NCBI RefSeq assembly: GCF_016925535.1
Contig: NZ_CP070496.1
Coordinates: 1,860,001 to 1,924,000 of the forward strand
Direction of reading: 5' to 3'
From: Natronoglycomyces albus
Lineage (GTDB): Bacteria; Actinomycetota; Actinomycetes; Mycobacteriales; Micromonosporaceae
Length of the DNA stretch: 64,000 bases
The notes beneath the pieces were generated by a model. It saw nothing but the letters and a program-made list of their open reading frames with translations. It did not search any database and was not told the origin of the DNA. How positions within the stretch are numbered: position 1 is the stretch's first letter; each line of letters starts with the position of its first letter. Positions 45,558-54,737 of this stretch are shown piece after piece. The position numbers and the translations under genes are program-made.

Positions 45558-46019
45558 TTACGCAAAATCGTCCGGAGACACCTCGTCGAGGAACTCGCGG
45601 AACTTCTCCACTTCGTCCTCCTGTTTATCGGGCAGCGAAATTCCCGCTTCATCAAGAACCTCCTCGGCACACCACACTTTGGTCCCCGTCCGCAGCGCCA
45701 GCGCGATAGCGTCCGAAGGACGGGCCGACACACGCGTGTCATTGTCGAGAACCAAATCCGCATAGAAGGTCGTGTCGCGCAACTCCACCAGCTCCACGGC
45801 CGTCAACTCCACACCCAGTTCCACCAGGATGTCTCGCATCAAATCGTGGGTCAATGGCCGCGTAATCTGCACATTCTGTTGTTTGTAGTGGATTGCCGCC
45901 GCCTCCACGGTGCCAATCCAGATCGGGAGATAACGCTCTCCTTCGACTTCCTTCAACAACACCACCGGTTGATTCGTCGGAAGTTCTACTCGCACACCGA
46001 CCATCTTCAGCTCACGCAC
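45558..46019 (-). CDS. DUF151 (bifunctional nuclease family) protein
   Basis: The GTG at 46019 follows GGGAGG and gives 153 residues. The DUF151 core is LPIWIGTVEAAAI, HDLMRDILVELGV, ELRDTTFYADLV and RPSDAIALALRTGTKVW, followed by an acidic tail with UvrB/UvrC-like spacing (EEVLDEAGISLPDKQEDEVEKF). Plant and bacterial relatives are reported to have nuclease activity, and T. maritima TM0160 is structurally known. It is cytosolic. A terminator upstream separates it from garA, and the MerR gene follows. Confidence 0.92.
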   Translation of the reverse strand: MRELKMVGVRVELPTNQPVVLLKEVEGERYLPIWIGTVEAAAIHYKQQNVQITRPLTHDLMRDILVELGVELTAVELVELRDTTFYADLVLDNDTRVSARPSDAIALALRTGTKVWCAEEVLDEAGISLPDKQEDEVEKFREFLDEVSPDDFA

Positions 46020-46401
46020 GTTGCCTCCCACAAGGCCGACCGCTGGCACCAGCCCACAGAACCATAGTCAGGAACCCATCCACGACCCAAACACTGGCCC
46101 GCCTGGCCACGGTACATCCGTGAGCACGACGGCGAAAGTGCTCCTGACGACACCTCGAAGACAATGCCACAAAAGGAAAAAACCTGCCGCAGGTCTGCAC
46201 ACCTGCGGCAGGTCCTTCAAGGCTTAGCCTACCTGCGCGACCACCGGATTGCCTGCCTGGAGGCGATGTCCGCCCACCAAACGCCAGTAGCCTCAGCTGA
46301 ATCGACCTAAAAGCCGACCGTCGATCTGTGAGGCTGCCACGCTAGGTTTCGAACCCGTGTCTCAGCACCTGGTGGCCGTACCTGCGGGTCGCCCAAAGTT
46401 A
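46020..46401. other. Gap between garA and the DUF151 gene
   Basis: About 380 bp with the garA terminator and presumably the DUF151 promoter. The FtsR-type MerR gene that occupies this position in mycobacteria (Rv1828) is absent. No other gene is seen. Confidence 0.65.
46182..46213 (-). terminator. Rho-independent terminator after garA
   Basis: 13-bp arms ACCTGCCGCAGGT and ACCTGCGGCAGGT pair perfectly around a 6-nt loop. On the minus strand they are followed by a T-run. It ends the gcvH-garA unit before the DUF151 gene. Confidence 0.88.
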
Positions 46402-46842
46402 TTACGCGGTCTTCGGCTTCGGACCGCCAATGAACACCAGACGGAACTTCCCGATCTGGACTTCGTCTCCGTGACCAAGGGTGGCCGTCTCCACTCGCTC
46501 CCAATTGACATAAGTGCCATTGAGACTTCCCACGTCACGCACCGTGAACCCAGAGGCATCACGGTGAAATTCGGCGTGACGACGAGACACCGTCACGTCG
46601 TCGAGGAAAATGTCGCTGTCAGGATGACGACCCGAGGTGGTCACTTCCATATCGAGCAAAAACCGGGCCCCGGCGTTAGGGCCTCGGCGCACCACCAGCA
46701 GGGCGGTGCCCGCCGGCAACGACTCGGCAAGCCGCGAGGAATTGAGATCGGCGTCGCTAGCGTCTCCCGATTCCTCCAACGCGCCGAGGTTCATCGTCGC
46801 CGTTACATCTGGCGGTGGGAACTCGTCGTTGGAACGCGTCAT
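46402..46842 (-). CDS. garA: FHA-domain protein, GarA/OdhI type
   Basis: The 146-residue protein has a flexible N-terminus, then an FHA domain from about 50: ALLVVRRGPNAGARFLLD, GRHPDSDIFLDDVTVSRRHAEF and GSLNGTYVN, with pThr-binding Arg, Ser and Asn in place. GarA/OdhI inhibits 2-oxoglutarate dehydrogenase and controls glutamate metabolism when its N-terminal Thr is unphosphorylated. Here the expected ETTS phosphorylation motif is not seen; the corresponding stretch reads DVTATMNLG. It follows gcvH by 33 bp in one transcription unit. Confidence 0.9.
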   Translation of the reverse strand: MTRSNDEFPPPDVTATMNLGALEESGDASDADLNSSRLAESLPAGTALLVVRRGPNAGARFLLDMEVTTSGRHPDSDIFLDDVTVSRRHAEFHRDASGFTVRDVGSLNGTYVNWERVETATLGHGDEVQIGKFRLVFIGGPKPKTA

Positions 46843-46875
46843 CTATTCCACCTTTTCAATCTCAGGACCGTGAGG

Positions 46876-47253
46876 TCACTCAGTGAGCTTCGCATACGCC
46901 GCAGCGTCAAGCAAAGCGTCGAGCTGGCCCTCGTCGTCGACTTCCATGTCGAACATCCAGCCCGCCGCATAGGGGTCGCTGTTGATCAGCTCGGGAGCGT
47001 CAGCCAGCTTGTCGTTGCCGGCCACGATTTTACCGGTCACCGGAGCGTAAATATCCGACACGCTCTTGGTGGATTCAACCTCGCCAATCGCGTCCCCGGC
47101 TTGCACGGTGGACCCGACTTCGGGCAGTTGCACGAACACCACATCACCCAGGGCATCCTGGGCATAGCTGGTGATTCCAATCCGCAGCACGTTGTTGTCA
47201 CGAGATTCGATCCACTCGTGCTCAGCGGTGTAACGCAATTGTTCCGGTATCAC
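46876..47253 (-). CDS. gcvH: Glycine cleavage system H protein
   Basis: The GTG at 47253 with GGGAG upstream gives 125 residues starting IPEQLRYTAEHEWIE. The lipoylated lysine is in VESTKSVSDIYAP, and the C-terminal WMFDMEV is conserved. It shuttles the aminomethyl group between the P and T proteins. It is first in the gcvH-garA unit. The upstream in-frame extension to 47397 lacks the fold and is rejected. Confidence 0.95.
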   Translation of the reverse strand: MIPEQLRYTAEHEWIESRDNNVLRIGITSYAQDALGDVVFVQLPEVGSTVQAGDAIGEVESTKSVSDIYAPVTGKIVAGNDKLADAPELINSDPYAAGWMFDMEVDDEGQLDALLDAAAYAKLTE

Positions 47254-47623
47254 GGACGTTGCTCCCTTTCCGGTCAGTAATACAGCCTGATGGGGTGCAA
47301 TCCGCACGATCGTTCTCAAATGAGTCGACCTGTGGGACATCAGCACCGGATCAGTCTGGTTGACCGTACCGTCGCCGGCTTCCACAGCGTCAGGCACCCC
47401 GGAGAAATGTCAGCGCATACGCGCCCAGTGTCACTACCCCTCACCTTTTGACAATACGGCACGAGACCGCGCACTACCCACGTCTGAGCACACCAAACGC
47501 GGCGTAAAAGTGAATAAAAGCTGACATCCGTCGCAGGAGAAGCCTCCTGACTGGGAGCGGCTTTACCTTCCACATGGCGAGAGGGACTTTCCAACCCACG
47601 TGGCCAGGGCCCAGAAGAACCGA
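47254..47623. other. Region upstream of gcvH
   Basis: About 370 bp between gcvH and the phosphatidyltransferase gene. It should contain the gcvH promoter; a small GGAG-AAGC-CTCC hairpin lies near 47538. No glycine aptamer and no gene are seen here. Confidence 0.5.
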
Positions 47624-48247
47624 CTACACGACCGTGGGGGTCGCCTGACCGTTGGTCCGCTTGAGGCGGACTGCCTTCACCAGCATGAAGGTTTGGCGGA
47701 CATAGACGAACGCGGCCAACCAGTACAGCCCCAATCCCCACAGGGCCAATGCCCAGCCCAGCGGAGCCGCCCACACTTCCGCGCCGTTATCCAGCCCCGC
47801 GATCACGAGGACCGGGAATGACATGAAGACGACGAAGGTCGCGGTCTTACCCAAGAAGTGGACAGGCAGCGGGCCATAGCCGTGCCATCGCAGGATGGGC
47901 ACGCACACCGCTAGCGCCGCTTCTCGAAGCAGTACAGCGATTGTGAAGACCCACGGGATGAGGTCGAGGAATGTGAGTGTCAGCAGCGCGGTGAGGATGT
48001 AGAGCCGGTCAACCATGGGGTCGAGGAGTCTTCCGAGCCGCGATTCCTGGTTGAGACGGCGGGCTAGTTGCCCGTCGACCCAGTCGGTTCCGCCGCCGAC
48101 GGCCAGCACGGCTGCCGCGGTCCAGTAATGGTCGGTAAAGGCTAGGAGGTAGCAAAAGAGCGGAATACCAGCCAGGCGTATCACCGTGACCAAGTTCGGC
48201 CACGTCCATACGCCCCAACTGGAGTTGTGAGTTTCCGCTGTGTTCAA
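47624..48247 (-). CDS. CDP-alcohol phosphatidyltransferase (PgsA-like)
   Basis: About 207 residues with four or more membrane helices. The family signature D-G-x2-A-R-x8-G-x3-D-x3-D is complete in DWVDGQLARRLNQESRLGRL followed by LDPMVDRLY. It transfers a phosphatidyl group from CDP-diacylglycerol to an alcohol, probably glycerol-3-phosphate or a second glycerol for cardiolipin. Its position beside gcvH matches mycobacterial pgsA2. The start is a TTG; 48247 has a GAGG site, 48259 is the alternative. Confidence 0.88.
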   Translation of the reverse strand: MNTAETHNSSWGVWTWPNLVTVIRLAGIPLFCYLLAFTDHYWTAAAVLAVGGGTDWVDGQLARRLNQESRLGRLLDPMVDRLYILTALLTLTFLDLIPWVFTIAVLLREAALAVCVPILRWHGYGPLPVHFLGKTATFVVFMSFPVLVIAGLDNGAEVWAAPLGWALALWGLGLYWLAAFVYVRQTFMLVKAVRLKRTNGQATPTVV

Positions 48248-48838
48248 GACCGTCCTCAATTGTTGTTATCCCGCGATGGCAATCGACAAAAGTCTAGCCC
48301 TTTGGTGCCCGCTACGTTTGCCTCAAGGCGCGGTTTTGTTACGTGCACGCAGCTATGCGTACCCCCATGGCAACCGGACAAAATATGTGATTCGGATGAG
48401 TATCGGCCGAAGTGGGTGCTGGGTTGGTCCGAATTGTGGCGGTCGTGCACTGTGACGTAGATCCGCATCACGGTTCTGACACGGTTGGACGAACTGAGCT
48501 GTTAGTGGCGTGTCGGCGTTGCGGGTGGTGTAGTCCGCGGTGGGTTTTGGTTATTTCTGACTGTAGGGCCGCCTGAGCGTAGCCGTCAATCAAGTTTGGA
48601 TTTGGTCGTGCCCGTTTGTGTTTTGGTGGGTGCGCAGCTGTGCTGCGCTCTTTTAGTCTTGCGAAGACTGACCAGAGTGAGTTGGAGGATCGGATTCTTT
48701 ACCTTGTTCTCGATATATCTCTAATATAGATCTTTAACTGTTGTCATATAGAAAACGGGGCAGCCCCCTCATATGCGATAAGGAGACTGCCCCGCGAATA
48801 TACGAGCGATTAACAGCTTCGTTGTCTCATCGACAACC
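48248..48838. other. 590-bp intergenic region
   Basis: It holds an AT-rich patch with an imperfect dyad around 48710-48735 and a hairpin at 48756-48794. The rest shows no coding frame with proper starts and no RNA family that I recognise. Confidence 0.5.
48756..48794 (-). terminator. Terminator after the four-helix membrane protein gene
   Basis: Arms CGGGGCAG and CTGCCCCG (8 bp) enclose a 23-nt loop, 45 bp past the stop of the minus-strand gene. On that strand the stem is followed by TTTTC. Confidence 0.6.
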
Positions 48839-49474
48839 TTAGAACTGCTGAGGAGCTCCGGGGATGTTCTGCTGCGGCGGCTCCTTGCGGAAGAACTGGT
48901 TCGAGGCCGGAAGCGCCAGCAAGATGATGACCAGCAGCGAACCCAGTGAAGCCAGGGTGAGGGCAATGTAGTTCAGCGGCAAGTAGATACCGGGCATCGC
49001 GTCAGTGTAGGCATTCAGGATGGCGCCACCGTCGACTCCGGTTCCCTCCACCATGGTCTCCATGACGGTTTCCATCGCCAAAGTCGCCACGAGCAGAAGC
49101 GCACCACAGATCATCACCAAAGGTTGAATGACCCAGCTGACGATACGAGCGGGGCGGGCACCACGCAGGTTCAGCAGGCCAAGAACGATCAGGCCAGCCG
49201 CCAGAATCAGCGGCACGATGAGGTCAGTCGCACCCATGTCGAACGACTGGTTGATCTCATCACGGTTGGCCTGGGTGTAGTTCGACCCCAGCTGACGCTC
49301 TAGCTCTGAGTGCAGGGCCGCCACCGCGTCCTGGGAGAACATCTGGGCGATGAGCTGGTTGATGATCAGCAGGACACCGGTCAGGATCTGAATAACCGAG
49401 GCGACCAGGACAGTTCCCGGGCGGGTCTTGGGCATGGCCATGCCCGGTTGTTGGGGTTGGGGCGGATAAGACAT
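48839..49474 (-). CDS. Membrane protein with Pro/Gln-rich tail
   Basis: The ATG at 49474 follows GGAGGA and gives 211 residues. After a Pro/Gln-rich N-terminus there are four helices (near 25-45, 85-105, 117-140 and 170-195), with an outer loop between the first two containing two acidic stretches. The C-terminus is a short Pro/Gln tail. Such proteins are common in actinobacteria as DUF-type membrane proteins; I cannot assign a function. It is divergent from the pirin gene. Confidence 0.75.
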   Translation of the reverse strand: MSYPPQPQQPGMAMPKTRPGTVLVASVIQILTGVLLIINQLIAQMFSQDAVAALHSELERQLGSNYTQANRDEINQSFDMGATDLIVPLILAAGLIVLGLLNLRGARPARIVSWVIQPLVMICGALLLVATLAMETVMETMVEGTGVDGGAILNAYTDAMPGIYLPLNYIALTLASLGSLLVIILLALPASNQFFRKEPPQQNIPGAPQQF

Positions 49475-49795
49475 GTGTTCCTCCATTTGGGTGTTGTCGG
49501 ATGCAAGCTTATGACATCACCACACATCAAGTCCCGCGAGTTCTTTTGCGTGATGATGGTTAACCGGTTTCTCCTCTGAAACACTGATATTAGGTCGCCT
49601 GCGTGCATGCCGTTGTACGTCGCGTAAGCCTGTTTGCCCGCGAGTTCACGCGGTGCCGTGTGTTCCCAGTCGCGCATCTTGAGCAAGAGGAAATATAATT
49701 CAAAATTGAACCGTTAGGTTTGAGTAAGAACAACCATCGCGCAGTAGGTCTCACGCAACGGGAGCACGCCGCGCATCTTCGAGGAGGACCGCTTC
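49475..49795. other. Divergent promoter region
   Basis: About 320 bp between the divergent membrane protein and pirin genes. A palindrome lies at 49699-49710. No coding sequence is recognised. Confidence 0.5.
49699..49710. promoter_or_regulatory. Candidate operator upstream of the pirin gene
   Basis: TTCAA-AA-TTGAA is a 12-bp palindrome in an AT-rich patch 86 bp before the pirin ATG. It resembles MarR-type sites, but no regulator gene is adjacent. Confidence 0.4.
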
Positions 49796-50821
49796 ATGCC
49801 AGCTGTGACCACCAATGACATCTTGTCATTGCCACGAATCCCCCGGCCTGGGCTCGAGGACCGCCCACGGCAGGCCACTAAGATCGTCGATTCCCTGCGC
49901 ACCTTCGAAGGCGCCGGCTTCCCAGTCCGCCGGCCCTTCCCCACTCCGGCGCTGACTGAGGACACCGACCCATTTTTGTTGCTTGACCACATGGTCGCCG
50001 CCTATGAGCCACACGAGGCCAAAGGCGCGCCCTGGCATCCGCACCGAGGGTTTGAAACTGTCACCTACCTCATGGACGGCACGTTCGTCCACACCGACTC
50101 ACACGGCGGTGGCGGTGTCATCCGCGATGGAGACACCCAATGGATGACCGCGGGATCGGGCCTTTTGCACGACGAACTGCCCAGCGAGAAGCTGGTCATG
50201 AACGGCGGAGTCTTCGACGGTATCCAGCTGTGGGTAAACCTTCCCGCCAATGCCAAGATGAGTCAGCCCAACTACCAAGACATCCAAGGCCCTGGGCTTA
50301 CGCTCGTCTCCTCAGACGACGGAGGCGCGCTCGTGCGCGTTATCGCCGGGACAGTCGGTGAGCACCATGGCCCCGGCCAGACTCACACGCCCATCTCCCT
50401 TGTGCACGCTTCGCTAGCTCCTGGGGCGCGGCTACAGGTGCCATGGAACCGCGACTACTCGGCCATGGCATTCCTACTACACGGCGAAGGCACCGTTGGA
50501 GACGACCGTCGAGCATTCACCGAATCGCAGCTGGCCCTCTTCGGCACCGGCGACTACCTCACCGTCGAGGCTGGCCCGGAGCAGACATTCCGATCCGGAC
50601 ACATGGAGGTGCTCCTCCTGGGGGGACAACCGATTCACGAGCCGGTCGCCCGGTACGGACCGTTCGTCATGAACACCCGCGCCGAGATCGTTCAAGCGGT
50701 AGAGGACTTCCAGGCTGGACGGATGGGTCAGATTCCACCCGGATACGAAGGACGGGAATACGCCCCGGACCCGGCCGACGAGCTACCACACTCCGGCCTC
50801 GAGGGCGACGAAAAGCTCTAG
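49796..50821 (+). CDS. Pirin-family protein
   Basis: 341 residues, a bicupin. The N-terminal pirin domain has the metal-binding HPHRGFETVTYLMDGTFVHTDSHG and the GSGLLHDELPS segment with His and Glu ligands; the C-terminal pirin_C cupin begins near 190. Pirins are iron-binding and may act as quercetin 2,3-dioxygenases or redox-sensitive co-regulators. It is cytosolic. The ATG follows GAGGAGG. A terminator separates it from the convergent lactonase gene. Confidence 0.9.
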   Translation: MPAVTTNDILSLPRIPRPGLEDRPRQATKIVDSLRTFEGAGFPVRRPFPTPALTEDTDPFLLLDHMVAAYEPHEAKGAPWHPHRGFETVTYLMDGTFVHTDSHGGGGVIRDGDTQWMTAGSGLLHDELPSEKLVMNGGVFDGIQLWVNLPANAKMSQPNYQDIQGPGLTLVSSDDGGALVRVIAGTVGEHHGPGQTHTPISLVHASLAPGARLQVPWNRDYSAMAFLLHGEGTVGDDRRAFTESQLALFGTGDYLTVEAGPEQTFRSGHMEVLLLGGQPIHEPVARYGPFVMNTRAEIVQAVEDFQAGRMGQIPPGYEGREYAPDPADELPHSGLEGDEKL

Positions 50822-50836
50822 TCAATACGCGTCCTA

Positions 50837-50872
50837 TGTTGTGAAGCGCGGCGTCCGCCGCGCTTCACAACA
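50837..50872. terminator. Bidirectional terminator
   Basis: Perfect 16-bp arms (50837-50852 and 50857-50872) with a GTCC loop lie between the convergent pirin and lactonase genes. Confidence 0.85.
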
Positions 50873-50878
50873 CCACCA

Positions 50879-51892
50879 TCAAAAGGGGTGAATGTCCGAT
50901 ACTCCCGGGCACTGCCACAACATTTGTGGTTCTCTGTGACCGGTCAGATCAACTGCGCTGACATAGCCGGAACGTTCACACGTCACAAGCAAGAGATTGT
51001 CATCCTCTCGTGACAGGCACGCCGCTCTAGGCCACGCGCCTCCGCTGGGAAGCCGTCGTCTCACCTCGTGGGTATCCACATCGATAACCCATACCTGGTC
51101 ACTTCCCCGACTGGTCACATAAACCGTCCTGCCATCAGGCGCGGGCACCACCGCGCTCGGATAGTCCGTCCCGTCGATCTCCATATCGATCGACACCGTG
51201 CTCCGCAGCGCCACAGCCCCGTCTGTCGCCTCAACGTCGCAAATGAACACCTCCCGTGACAGCTCCCCCACCACGACCACCGTGTCGCTGCTGACGACGG
51301 CCAAATGCCGCGGGCCACTCCCCGCGGGGAAAGCTGCGGAACCCCGCACCTGAAGCTGGCCCGATTCCGCGTCGAGTTCCAATGTCTTAACCGAGTCGCT
51401 GCCCAGATCGCACACCCACAACCAGCGGCCACTCGGATCAACCACGACCTGGTGCGCATGGGGTGCCAGCTGCCGTTCTTGGTTCGGACCCGAACCGTCC
51501 CACCGCACTATCGAGGATGCGGGGCCAAGGCTCTCATCTGCGGCGATGGGAAGCGCCGCCACCTCCCCCGACCCATAATTAGCCACCACCAGCCAGCGGC
51601 GGCCCGAGCCTGAGGTATAGACGACCGCATGGCACGGAGCACTGCCGCCAGAAGACTGGGACTGCCCCACCGGGACCCATGAGTCGCCGGCGAACCTCCA
51701 GGCACTCACTGTGCCGTCGTCGACTTCCGACACCGTATAGACGACATCGGAACTTCCCAGGGCTACCCAGGATGGATTGACCGGGCCGGGGTCGGCCACG
51801 GTTACGGACAGAGGCTGAGTAGGGGTGTCCCCAGTGGCAAGTGCCAACCCGGGGCCACCGGCAGTGGTGTAGCTGCCGATCACATAACGCAT
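50879..51892 (-). CDS. Lactonase-family seven-bladed beta-propeller
   Basis: The 337-residue protein begins MRYVIGSYTTAGGPGLALA and has repeated WVALGSSDVVYTVSE, CHAVVYTSGSG, PHAHQVVVDPSGRWLWVCDLG and GPRHLAVVSSD blades. This is the Pgl (YbhE-type) 6-phosphogluconolactonase family pattern. It may hydrolyse 6-phosphogluconolactone, but relatives act on other lactones or muconolactone. No signal peptide, so cytosolic. It is convergent with the pirin gene and shares a terminator. Confidence 0.88.
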   Translation of the reverse strand: MRYVIGSYTTAGGPGLALATGDTPTQPLSVTVADPGPVNPSWVALGSSDVVYTVSEVDDGTVSAWRFAGDSWVPVGQSQSSGGSAPCHAVVYTSGSGRRWLVVANYGSGEVAALPIAADESLGPASSIVRWDGSGPNQERQLAPHAHQVVVDPSGRWLWVCDLGSDSVKTLELDAESGQLQVRGSAAFPAGSGPRHLAVVSSDTVVVVGELSREVFICDVEATDGAVALRSTVSIDMEIDGTDYPSAVVPAPDGRTVYVTSRGSDQVWVIDVDTHEVRRRLPSGGAWPRAACLSREDDNLLLVTCERSGYVSAVDLTGHREPQMLWQCPGVSDIHPF

Positions 51893-52046
51893 GTGTTGAC
51901 CTTATATCGCCCTCGAAAGCATTTTTGGGCTTGTTTGGGAGCTGGCACCTGGTGATACGAGGCATGGCCCTAAACCTCGATGCCGATATATATCTTATTG
52001 TTCCTGGGTTGGTAGACGTCCCCCATCGCCACGTAAGCTATGTGGC

Positions 52047-52436
52047 ATGGCTACCGATCCTTGGCTCAACAAACTCACCGCCGCCGAATACCGCGTCCTC
52101 CGCCAAGGCGGGACCGAAGCCCCCGGCGTCGGCGAGTACGTCCACACGAAAACCGCGGGCACCTATCATTGTCGGGCCTGCGGGGCTGAGTTGTTCAGTA
52201 GCGATACGAAATTCGACTCCGGCTGCGGCTGGCCCTCCTTCTGGGACCCAGCCAATGCCGACAATGTCACCCTTATCGAAGACAACAGTCTTGGCATGGA
52301 TCGAATCGAAGTGCGCTGCGCTTCTTGCGACTCCCACTTGGGCCATGTTTTCAGTGGCGAGGGATTCCCCACTCCCACCGATCAACGCTACTGCATCAAT
52401 TCCATTAGCCTCCGCCTGACAGAGTCAGGCGAGTAA
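52047..52436 (+). CDS. msrB: Peptide-methionine (R)-S-oxide reductase
   Basis: 129 residues. The zinc ligands are in CRACGAEL and CASCDSHLGHVF, the fold motif is SGCGWPSFW, and the catalytic Cys is in RYCINSISL. It reduces methionine-R-sulfoxide in proteins with thioredoxin and repairs oxidative damage. No msrA adjoins it. The ATG gives MATDPWLNKLTAAEYRVL, the expected N-terminus. It is divergent from the lactonase gene. Confidence 0.95.
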   Translation: MATDPWLNKLTAAEYRVLRQGGTEAPGVGEYVHTKTAGTYHCRACGAELFSSDTKFDSGCGWPSFWDPANADNVTLIEDNSLGMDRIEVRCASCDSHLGHVFSGEGFPTPTDQRYCINSISLRLTESGE

Positions 52437-52715
52437 CTCCACGGATCACTATTCCCAGTACTCCATTGTCGTTCCAAAATTGACACACTCAGTAATTTTA
52501 TAGCGAGCAGACAGTTCTTCTCTGAGAGTCATTTATGCCAATTAGGACGCATGGAACGAGTGCTTTCGAAGAGATCCGCTGTGACAATCAACCCCTGATC
52601 CCAGGATTCATCCTGGCGAACTGACAAGCTCCGTCCCACGGCGAAACTTGGGCTCCCAGACGTTAAGTGGCGGCATTTGCGCAGTTAAGCGAGCACATGA
52701 GAGAAGGTCGGTGTG

Positions 52716-52749
52716 CCCTTCTGGTGGTTCGCGCGGCCCACCAGAAGGG
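52716..52749. terminator. Hairpin after msrB
   Basis: Perfect 12-bp arms CCCTTCTGGTGG and CCACCAGAAGGG enclose a 10-nt loop. It lies 280 bp past the msrB stop without a U-run, so a terminator or an unrelated structured element is possible. Confidence 0.5.
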
Positions 52750-52873
52750 TGACATAATCACGCCACGACTGTCATTGCCACCTGATCAAAGCCTCCAGCT
52801 CCATTGAGGCGCTAGGGCCATGTGCATTCACTGAATTGTCGATACCAGCGCATCAGTTGCCTGCTCTAGACAG

Positions 52874-52896
52874 CTTGGGTAAATTCATAGTGAATA
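52874..52896. repeat. Upstream element of M14 genes, copy 1
   Basis: It matches 20 of 23 positions of 54612-54634 and reads CTTGGGTAAATT with GTGAATA at the end. It lies 228 bp before the first M14 start; the second copy is 126 bp before its gene. Confidence 0.6.
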
Positions 52897-53101
52897 CGGA
52901 CATCTGCACATGTCTATGTTCAAGGAATTCTGGACACTCAGGTGTATGCGAAAGCGCGGGCCTAAAGACACAGTAGACAAATCTAGGCTGGTAGAGGAGC
53001 CGACAAGAACACCCACAGCGCCTTTTGCATAAGCCTCGACTCTTAGCTCTCACACCCCGAACGACCTACGTATCTTCGCAGGAAGGATTCAGGTCCACCC
53101 C

Positions 53102-54463
53102 ATGAGACGATCAAAAAAACACCTCGCCGTGGCCAGCGCCGCGGCGCTGCTCATCGTGGTCCCAGCCGGAGTATCGGCCAACGCTTGGGCTCAGTCCAAC
53201 TCCAATTCTGAGGTGGCCTCTGACGGCCTCGCCCTCGCTTCGGGTGAACCTGGAATGTGGGTCATCGACGGCATCTCGGCCGACCAGGCCCAAGCACTGC
53301 TCGTGGACGGCGTCGACGTGGTCGACGTCGATACCGACACCGCCATGATCATCGCCGATGCCGACGAGGCCGAGGAGCTTCGCGCCGAAGGCTGGGACAT
53401 CGGCTTCCACGACACGGTTTACAAGGACGTGCCTCCTACAGCCGCGCAAGATCAGTACTACGGTGGCTACCGCACCGCGGCAGCTCACGAAGCCAACCTG
53501 CACAATGTCGCCAACGCGAACCCTGACTTGGCGCAGGTATTCGATATCGGGGATTCATGGTTGAAGACGCAAGGTCAGGGTGGCCACGATATTTGGGCGA
53601 TATGCCTGACCAACATCCAGCCGGGAGATTGCGAGCGTAATCCGGATTCGGACAAGCCTCGTATCTCGATTATCTCGCAGCTGCACGCGCGTGAGATATC
53701 CACCGGAGAGATCAGCTGGCGCTTCATCGATCATTTGGTCGCTGGCTATGGGTCCGACCCTCGGGTAACGGACTTGCTGGACTCCACTGAGATCTGGATC
53801 GTTCCGATCGCCAACCCCGATGGGGTCGATATCGTGGCCTCGGGCGGAAATCAGCCTTTGTTGCAGCGTAAGAACGCCAATACCTCGTACGGGAATTGTA
53901 CGGGCACCCGCATCGGGGTCGACCTCAACCGCAACCACAATTTCAAGTGGGGCGGTGCGGGCACGAACCCCTGTGGCGAGACTTATCAGGGCCCAAGCGC
54001 GGGTTCAGAGCCGGAGACTCAGGCCCTGGAATCGCTCTTCGCGAGTATCCACCCGGCGCAGAAGGGCCCGGGCGACAACGACCCGGCTCCGGCAGACGCG
54101 CGTGATGTGATGATTTCGATACACAGCTTCGGCGAGTACATCATTCACCCGTGGGCGTGGACGACCGCCTCGGCTCCCAACCGCACCGAACTGCGGAATC
54201 TGGGTTTGCAGATGGCGCAGTCGAACGGGTATTTGGTGGGTACGGCCGCTGAGACCGTTGGCTACCTCGCTCCTGGTGGCACCGATGACTTCGCGTATGG
54301 AACGCTCGGCGTGGCCAGTTACACCTTTGAGGTCGGGCCGCGTTGGGGTCAGTGTGGTGGGTTCCTGCCTGCTTACAGTTGCATGGATTCTCAATTGTGG
54401 GAGCCCAACCGGGATGCGTTGTTGACCGCTGCCGAAGCCGCGGCGGTTCCCTATCAAAGTTAG
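53102..54463 (+). CDS. Secreted M14 zinc carboxypeptidase, copy 1
   Basis: 453 residues. Signal peptide: VASAAALLIVVPAGVSANAWAQ (about 10-31). A prosegment runs to about 120, then the M14 domain with zinc ligands in LHAREISTGE and the His of SIHSFGEYIIHPW, and the general base Glu in SYTFEVGP. It should trim C-terminal residues of peptides outside the cell. The upstream leader and N-terminus are shared with the next gene, so the two arose by tandem duplication. Confidence 0.93.
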   Translation: MRRSKKHLAVASAAALLIVVPAGVSANAWAQSNSNSEVASDGLALASGEPGMWVIDGISADQAQALLVDGVDVVDVDTDTAMIIADADEAEELRAEGWDIGFHDTVYKDVPPTAAQDQYYGGYRTAAAHEANLHNVANANPDLAQVFDIGDSWLKTQGQGGHDIWAICLTNIQPGDCERNPDSDKPRISIISQLHAREISTGEISWRFIDHLVAGYGSDPRVTDLLDSTEIWIVPIANPDGVDIVASGGNQPLLQRKNANTSYGNCTGTRIGVDLNRNHNFKWGGAGTNPCGETYQGPSAGSEPETQALESLFASIHPAQKGPGDNDPAPADARDVMISIHSFGEYIIHPWAWTTASAPNRTELRNLGLQMAQSNGYLVGTAAETVGYLAPGGTDDFAYGTLGVASYTFEVGPRWGQCGGFLPAYSCMDSQLWEPNRDALLTAAEAAAVPYQS

Positions 54464-54611
54464 AGGACTACCAGGGCCAGTGGATTCTTTGTCGCCAGTG
54501 GCTGGCTCTTGACTATTGAGGTTGTGGCTCCGCTTGAAGACTCGGGTGGGGCCACACCTGTGCGCGGCTGGAGCCCATCGCCATCGCGAGGCTATTGCCT
54601 GTTTTGAGGGT

Positions 54612-54634
54612 CTTGGGTAAATTTAGGGTGAATA
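54612..54634. repeat. Upstream element of M14 genes, copy 2
   Basis: This is the second copy of the 23-bp element, between the two M14 genes. Its conservation beyond the coding regions suggests shared regulation, or recent duplication. Confidence 0.6.
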
Positions 54635-54737
54635 TGGCATCGATGTATGCCCATATTTGCGGGAGGCGTTCGAACACTCCCCCGCTCATACACCCCCGAT
54701 GACCTATCTTTACAGAAAGGATTCAGGTCTACCCCTC

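Larger units (their letters stand above)
52437..53101. other. 665-bp region upstream of the first M14 gene
   Basis: It contains a hairpin at 52716-52749, a 23-bp element at 52874-52896 that recurs before the second M14 gene, and a leader at 53082-53101 shared with it. No gene of its own is recognised. Confidence 0.6.

Noticed and set aside
47254-47623. Possible second glycine riboswitch ahead of gcvH
   Set aside because: The aptamer core seen ahead of gcvP is not found here on the minus strand.
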